64,000 nucleotides of DNA from the NCBI GenBank assembly GCA_964393405.1, contig CAYMTR010000004.1:49604-113603 (forward strand), written 5' to 3'. The DNA is from CAYMTR01 sp964393405 (GTDB lineage Bacteria > Bacteroidota > Bacteroidia > Bacteroidales > Prolixibacteraceae). Under the pieces are notes generated by a model. It did not search any database and was not told the origin of the DNA. It worked only from the letters and a program-made list of their open reading frames with translations. This document shows positions 61,128 through 64,000 of this stretch, one piece after another. Position 1 is the first letter of the stretch; each line of letters begins with the position of its first letter. The translations under genes were made by a program, and so were the position numbers.

Positions 61128-62165
61128 TTATTGTGTCTTTTCCCAGTCCAGTATGACTTTACCGCAATTGCCTTCTTCCATTATCCGGAATCCTTCTTCA
61201 AAGTCGTCGGCATTAAACCTATGGGTAATTACTGAATTGATATTCAGTCCCCTGGTTAGCATCATCTCCATTTGATACCATGTTTCAAACATCTCACGTC
61301 CGTAAATTCCTTTAAGCGTCAGTCCTTTGAAAATGACTTTATTCCAGTTGATTGTCGTATCTGACGGAAGGATGCCTAAAAGCGAAATCTTCCCTCCATT
61401 ATACATGTGATTTACCATTTCATTGAAAGCAACCGGAGAACCTGAACATTCAAGGCCTATATCGAAACCAGAAACCATACCCATCCGTTTTATTGCTTCA
61501 TCAATTGAATCGGTACGAGGATCAATTACTTCATCAGCTCCCATCTTCTTTGCCAGTTCACGCCGATAGGGACTTAAATCAGTACCCATGACATTTCGTG
61601 CTCCAACATATTTGCAAATAGCTGTTGCCATTGCTCCAATAGGTCCACCAATTCCTGTGATCATAACATCCTCACCTATAAGAGGGAAGGAAAGAGCAGT
61701 GTGACAGGCATTGCCAAGCGGGTCCATGATTGAAACTATTTCATCAGGAATACGGCTGTCAATTTTAAGTACATTACTTACCGGAACAGCAACATATTCA
61801 GCAAATCCGCCATCACGATTAACACCAATACCAACAGTATGATCGCAGATATGCTGACGACCTCTTCTGCAGTTTCTGCAATGCCCGCATGCAATATGGC
61901 CTTCTGCGGTAACACGGTCACCAATTTTATATTGAGTTACTTCAGAGCCAAGTTCCACTATTTCACCTACATACTCATGTCCAATTATCAAAGGAGTCCT
62001 GATAGTCTGACGAGCCCATTCATCCCATTTGAATATGTGAAGGTCGGTACCGCAGATTGCCGACTTTCTAATTTTTAAAAGGACTTCATTCACTCCCGGT
62101 TTTGGGATAGGAACATCTTCCATCCAAATGCCTCTTTCCGGCTTTGATTTTACAATTGCTTTCAT
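61128..62165 (-). CDS. tdh: L-threonine 3-dehydrogenase (zinc-dependent MDR family)
   Basis: A 345-aa enzyme that oxidises threonine to 2-amino-3-ketobutyrate with NAD+. CGTDLHIFKWDEWARQTI and GHEYVGEI carry the catalytic zinc ligands; CGHCRNCRRGRQHIC holds the four structural-zinc cysteines. The WDEWA...TI stretch is a marker of threonine dehydrogenases rather than sorbitol dehydrogenases. The NAD site reads TGIGGPIGAMA, with a Gly in place of the usual first Ala. No kbl partner is adjacent, so a related polyol specificity is not ruled out. Confidence 0.88.
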   Translation of the reverse strand: MKAIVKSKPERGIWMEDVPIPKPGVNEVLLKIRKSAICGTDLHIFKWDEWARQTIRTPLIIGHEYVGEIVELGSEVTQYKIGDRVTAEGHIACGHCRNCRRGRQHICDHTVGIGVNRDGGFAEYVAVPVSNVLKIDSRIPDEIVSIMDPLGNACHTALSFPLIGEDVMITGIGGPIGAMATAICKYVGARNVMGTDLSPYRRELAKKMGADEVIDPRTDSIDEAIKRMGMVSGFDIGLECSGSPVAFNEMVNHMYNGGKISLLGILPSDTTINWNKVIFKGLTLKGIYGREMFETWYQMEMMLTRGLNINSVITHRFNADDFEEGFRIMEEGNCGKVILDWEKTQ

Positions 62166-62297
62166 AAAAAAGATCAGTATTTATAAATGCAATTTCATGA
62201 TAAAAAAGATCAAAACAAATGAGATTATACCATTTGAGGCAAATCGGATTAGTTTTTTTTTAATTGTAAATTAAAACCAAAGAGGTATTTGATTAAT

Positions 62298-62363
62298 ACC
62301 TGAACCGTCCTTTCTCCCTTTATTAAGGGAGAAAGGACGGTTCAGGTAGCTTTCAGGTATTAA
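62298..62363. repeat. Perfect 23-bp palindrome with overlapping alternative pairing
   Basis: Arms 62298-62320 (begins acctgaaccgtcc) and 62325-62347 are exact reverse complements around a TATT loop. In addition, TTAATACCTGAA at 62293-62304 is an exact complement of TTCAGGTATTAA at 62352-62363, so the left arm's outer half can pair with either of two right-hand partners. No T-run follows on either strand. Lies in the 219-bp gap between tdh and the von Willebrand A gene. Possibly a mobile palindrome or an RNA switch; no family recognised. Confidence 0.7.
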
Positions 62364-62384
62364 TAAGTATGGGGGAAATGTATT

Positions 62385-64000
62385 TTATTCCCTGCTAACT
62401 TTAAAGCTTCCTGATTCCTTGCCGTCAAGTTTCAGTACGATACAGAATATTCCTTTCTGCCCTTTAAAGTCATTTTCATTAATTGCAAGATAGTTGACTG
62501 AATAACATATTGAAGTGACATCAACCTTGTTGACCAATTGTCCTATACTGTTGTAGATTTCAATCTCTTTTGTTTTGAAATAGTCCTCAATAGAAAGCTC
62601 TATTATAAAAGAGATATTTGAAACGAACGGGTTAGGGTATGCCTTGATTATCTTAGTTGAATTTTGTGAACCTGCCTTATTGTTAATTAATTCCATTGAG
62701 GTAACAGCACCTCCTGCATAATCGCCGATAGCATTGTCTGAAACTCCTTCAGGCATAGGATTTGGGACTACAACTGTTGTAAGCTCCCCGTCAACATTCC
62801 TGATTAATGAGTCGATAGCTATGAAAGATGTAAACTCGGTGAGAAGATTGTACTTCAATCCAAGGGCAACGATTTCGTTTTTATATTCTTCGTTATTATT
62901 ATAGACGGCATTATTATAATCACTGAGCATTTGAAGCTTGTACCTTGCCCATAAATATCTTAAAGCTTTATTTTCATCAGAAGGGGTATAGTCATTCATA
63001 TTCAGAGTTTTGCTATATGGATAATTTTTGCCTGAAATACCGTCTAACTTGATTGATCCTTGAAGTGGAGCCTCCCATTTGCCATAAATAAGGATAGGCC
63101 TTTCTGCAAATACATCAGGTATTGTAACCGGCTCAACGTCATAGACTTCGAACCCGTTAAATGAAGCATTGATTCCTGTCAGAACAGGATTCTCAATATA
63201 GTTTCTGAAGAGTTCAGCATCAGCAGCTGCTTCTGCTTGTTTTTCAACTACAAATGCTTCGCCCATACCTGCATGCGCCATTCCTTCAATTATATACCTG
63301 TTTACCGATGATCCTATTCCAAAAGCAAAGAAATTGGCTTTGTTGAGGTTATTGCGGATAAGATCGAAAGCTTCTTTCTCGACAGTGACATAACCATCGG
63401 TTGCAATTACAAATATTCTTGAATATTCATTAGAGGTAGGATAAGTAAGTGCCTGCTGTAGCGCCGGCAAAAGGTTTGTACCTCCTGAGCCGTAAAGTGC
63501 ATTTAAGAATGTAGTGGCGGCTTCCTTGTTTTCAGGGGTTGCATATTTTGACTCGTCAAACAGGAAAGATGATCCTCCTGCAAAACAGATAATATTGAAC
63601 TTTTCTAGTGGGTCAAGATTGTTTATCACTTTTGACATTAGCGACTTTGATATTTCAAGCGGAAAGCCGCTCATTGAGCCTGAAACATCAACGATAAAGA
63701 TATATTCACGGTAGTTGATATCGGTTGGTGCTGGACTCTTTGGAGGCTGGATCATCGAAAGGAAAAAGTTCTCTTCTTCTCCTTCGTATAGCAGTACTCC
63801 GGCTTCATTCTTATCGCCGCTGAGCACGTAATCAAGAATAAAGTCTTTGTTTCCCGAGAGAGAATCATCTTCCTGTAAACCCACCTTAACTTTCGTTTCG
63901 CTGAGATATTCAATATCAACAGGTTCATGGGAAGGACAACTGACAGCCTGTACCGGCATTCCTCCGTTGATTGAAACGTCAATATCGAATGTATGCATTG
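62385..64000 (-). CDS. von Willebrand A domain protein with T9SS sorting tail, 5' end missing
   Basis: At least 538 aa; the frame runs off the window, and the ATG at 63996-63998 is unlikely to be the start because no signal peptide follows. The visible order is: end of an N-terminal vault/inter-alpha-trypsin-like part, von Willebrand A domain about 95-265 with the metal site DVSGSMSG and IATDGY, a helical and beta region to about 450, and a T9SS type A sorting domain (AYPNPFVSNISF, then KGIFCIVLKLDG). Exported to the surface; the A domain should bind divalent metal and a ligand. Substrate unknown. Confidence 0.85.
   Translation of the reverse strand, partial: MHTFDIDVSINGGMPVQAVSCPSHEPVDIEYLSETKVKVGLQEDDSLSGNKDFILDYVLSGDKNEAGVLLYEGEEENFFLSMIQPPKSPAPTDINYREYIFIVDVSGSMSGFPLEISKSLMSKVINNLDPLEKFNIICFAGGSSFLFDESKYATPENKEAATTFLNALYGSGGTNLLPALQQALTYPTSNEYSRIFVIATDGYVTVEKEAFDLIRNNLNKANFFAFGIGSSVNRYIIEGMAHAGMGEAFVVEKQAEAAADAELFRNYIENPVLTGINASFNGFEVYDVEPVTIPDVFAERPILIYGKWEAPLQGSIKLDGISGKNYPYSKTLNMNDYTPSDENKALRYLWARYKLQMLSDYNNAVYNNNEEYKNEIVALGLKYNLLTEFTSFIAIDSLIRNVDGELTTVVVPNPMPEGVSDNAIGDYAGGAVTSMELINNKAGSQNSTKIIKAYPNPFVSNISFIIELSIEDYFKTKEIEIYNSIGQLVNKVDVTSICYSVNYLAINENDFKGQKGIFCIVLKLDGKESGSFKVSRE

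Noticed and set aside
61128..62165. Sorbitol or other polyol dehydrogenase instead of threonine dehydrogenase
   Set aside because: The FKWDEWARQTI segment and total length favour threonine 3-dehydrogenase, although the missing kbl neighbour leaves some doubt.
1..64000. tRNA, rRNA, prophage or insertion sequence
   Set aside because: I scanned gaps for cloverleaf arms with a T-loop and CCA-like ends, and for transposase or integrase motifs, and found none. No computed search was possible.

Overview
The window is chromosomal DNA of a Bacteroidota bacterium, most likely an anaerobe or facultative anaerobe near Bacteroidales/Marinilabiliales. The evidence is internal. There are several TonB-dependent receptors, a SusD-like C-terminus, and five proteins ending in type IX secretion (T9SS, 'Por') sorting domains. 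Promoters match the Bacteroidota TTG-N19-TAnnTTTG pattern, ribosome binding sites are weak or absent, and DNA composition is AT-rich. A CcrA-like B1 metallo-beta-lactamase and a NrfHA nitrite reductase also fit. I saw no tRNA or rRNA gene, no intact insertion sequence, no prophage and no CRISPR array. Both ends cut through genes.

Layout. 1-4.7 kb: end of a susD-like gene, then a glycosyltransferase, a PQQ-type beta-propeller, quinolinate synthase (nadA) and a small outer-membrane-like protein. 4.9-14.8 kb: a tight five-gene operon (lamin-tail protein, TonB-dependent receptor, endonuclease I, phospholipase-D-type nuclease, photolyase). 14.8-25.8 kb: housekeeping and envelope genes (pyrH, O-antigen ligase and Wzz-like pair, tyrS, cvpA, a GH3-type ligase, deoxynucleoside kinase, mazG, PAP2 phosphatase, dus). 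25.8-31.3 kb: a very large CotH/lamin-tail T9SS protein, a STAS-like solo protein, the metallo-beta-lactamase and dgkA. 31.6-37.6 kb: a plug-only protein, a lipoprotein, and an ECF sigma/FecR/STN-TonB receptor signalling operon. 37.6-41.6 kb: rnpA and the rplM-rpsI-rpsB-tsf translation cluster. 41.6-46.0 kb: nrfHA, a catalytically degenerate GH32 protein and ung. 46.1-48.0 kb: an ECF sigma factor, a one-helix protein and a DUF4252/plug-like protein. 48.0-51.3 kb: a HAD phosphatase, then the phoH-purC-FKBP group. 51.5-58.8 kb: a TolC-MacA-MacB export operon followed by a LytS/LytTR two-component pair. 58.8-64 kb: a CPA2 antiporter, threonine dehydrogenase, a large palindrome and a T9SS von Willebrand A protein cut by the edge.

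How genes fit together. The most coherent accessory system is the 5-14.8 kb operon. It pairs two secreted nucleases of unrelated folds, which carry the same OB-fold-like module, with an outer-membrane transporter. I read it as a candidate system for degrading extracellular nucleic acid and importing the products. The dNK-MazG-PAP2 genes nearby could handle nucleosides and nucleotides, but that link is only inferred. Two separate ECF sigma loci occur. One is a complete FecR/STN-receptor circuit. The other ends in a DUF4252 protein whose C-terminal half resembles TonB-receptor plug fragments. Other notable items are a GH32-fold protein that has lost all three catalytic carboxylates, a complete B1 metallo-beta-lactamase active site, a plug domain without a barrel, and a 23-bp perfect palindrome that can pair in two alternative ways.
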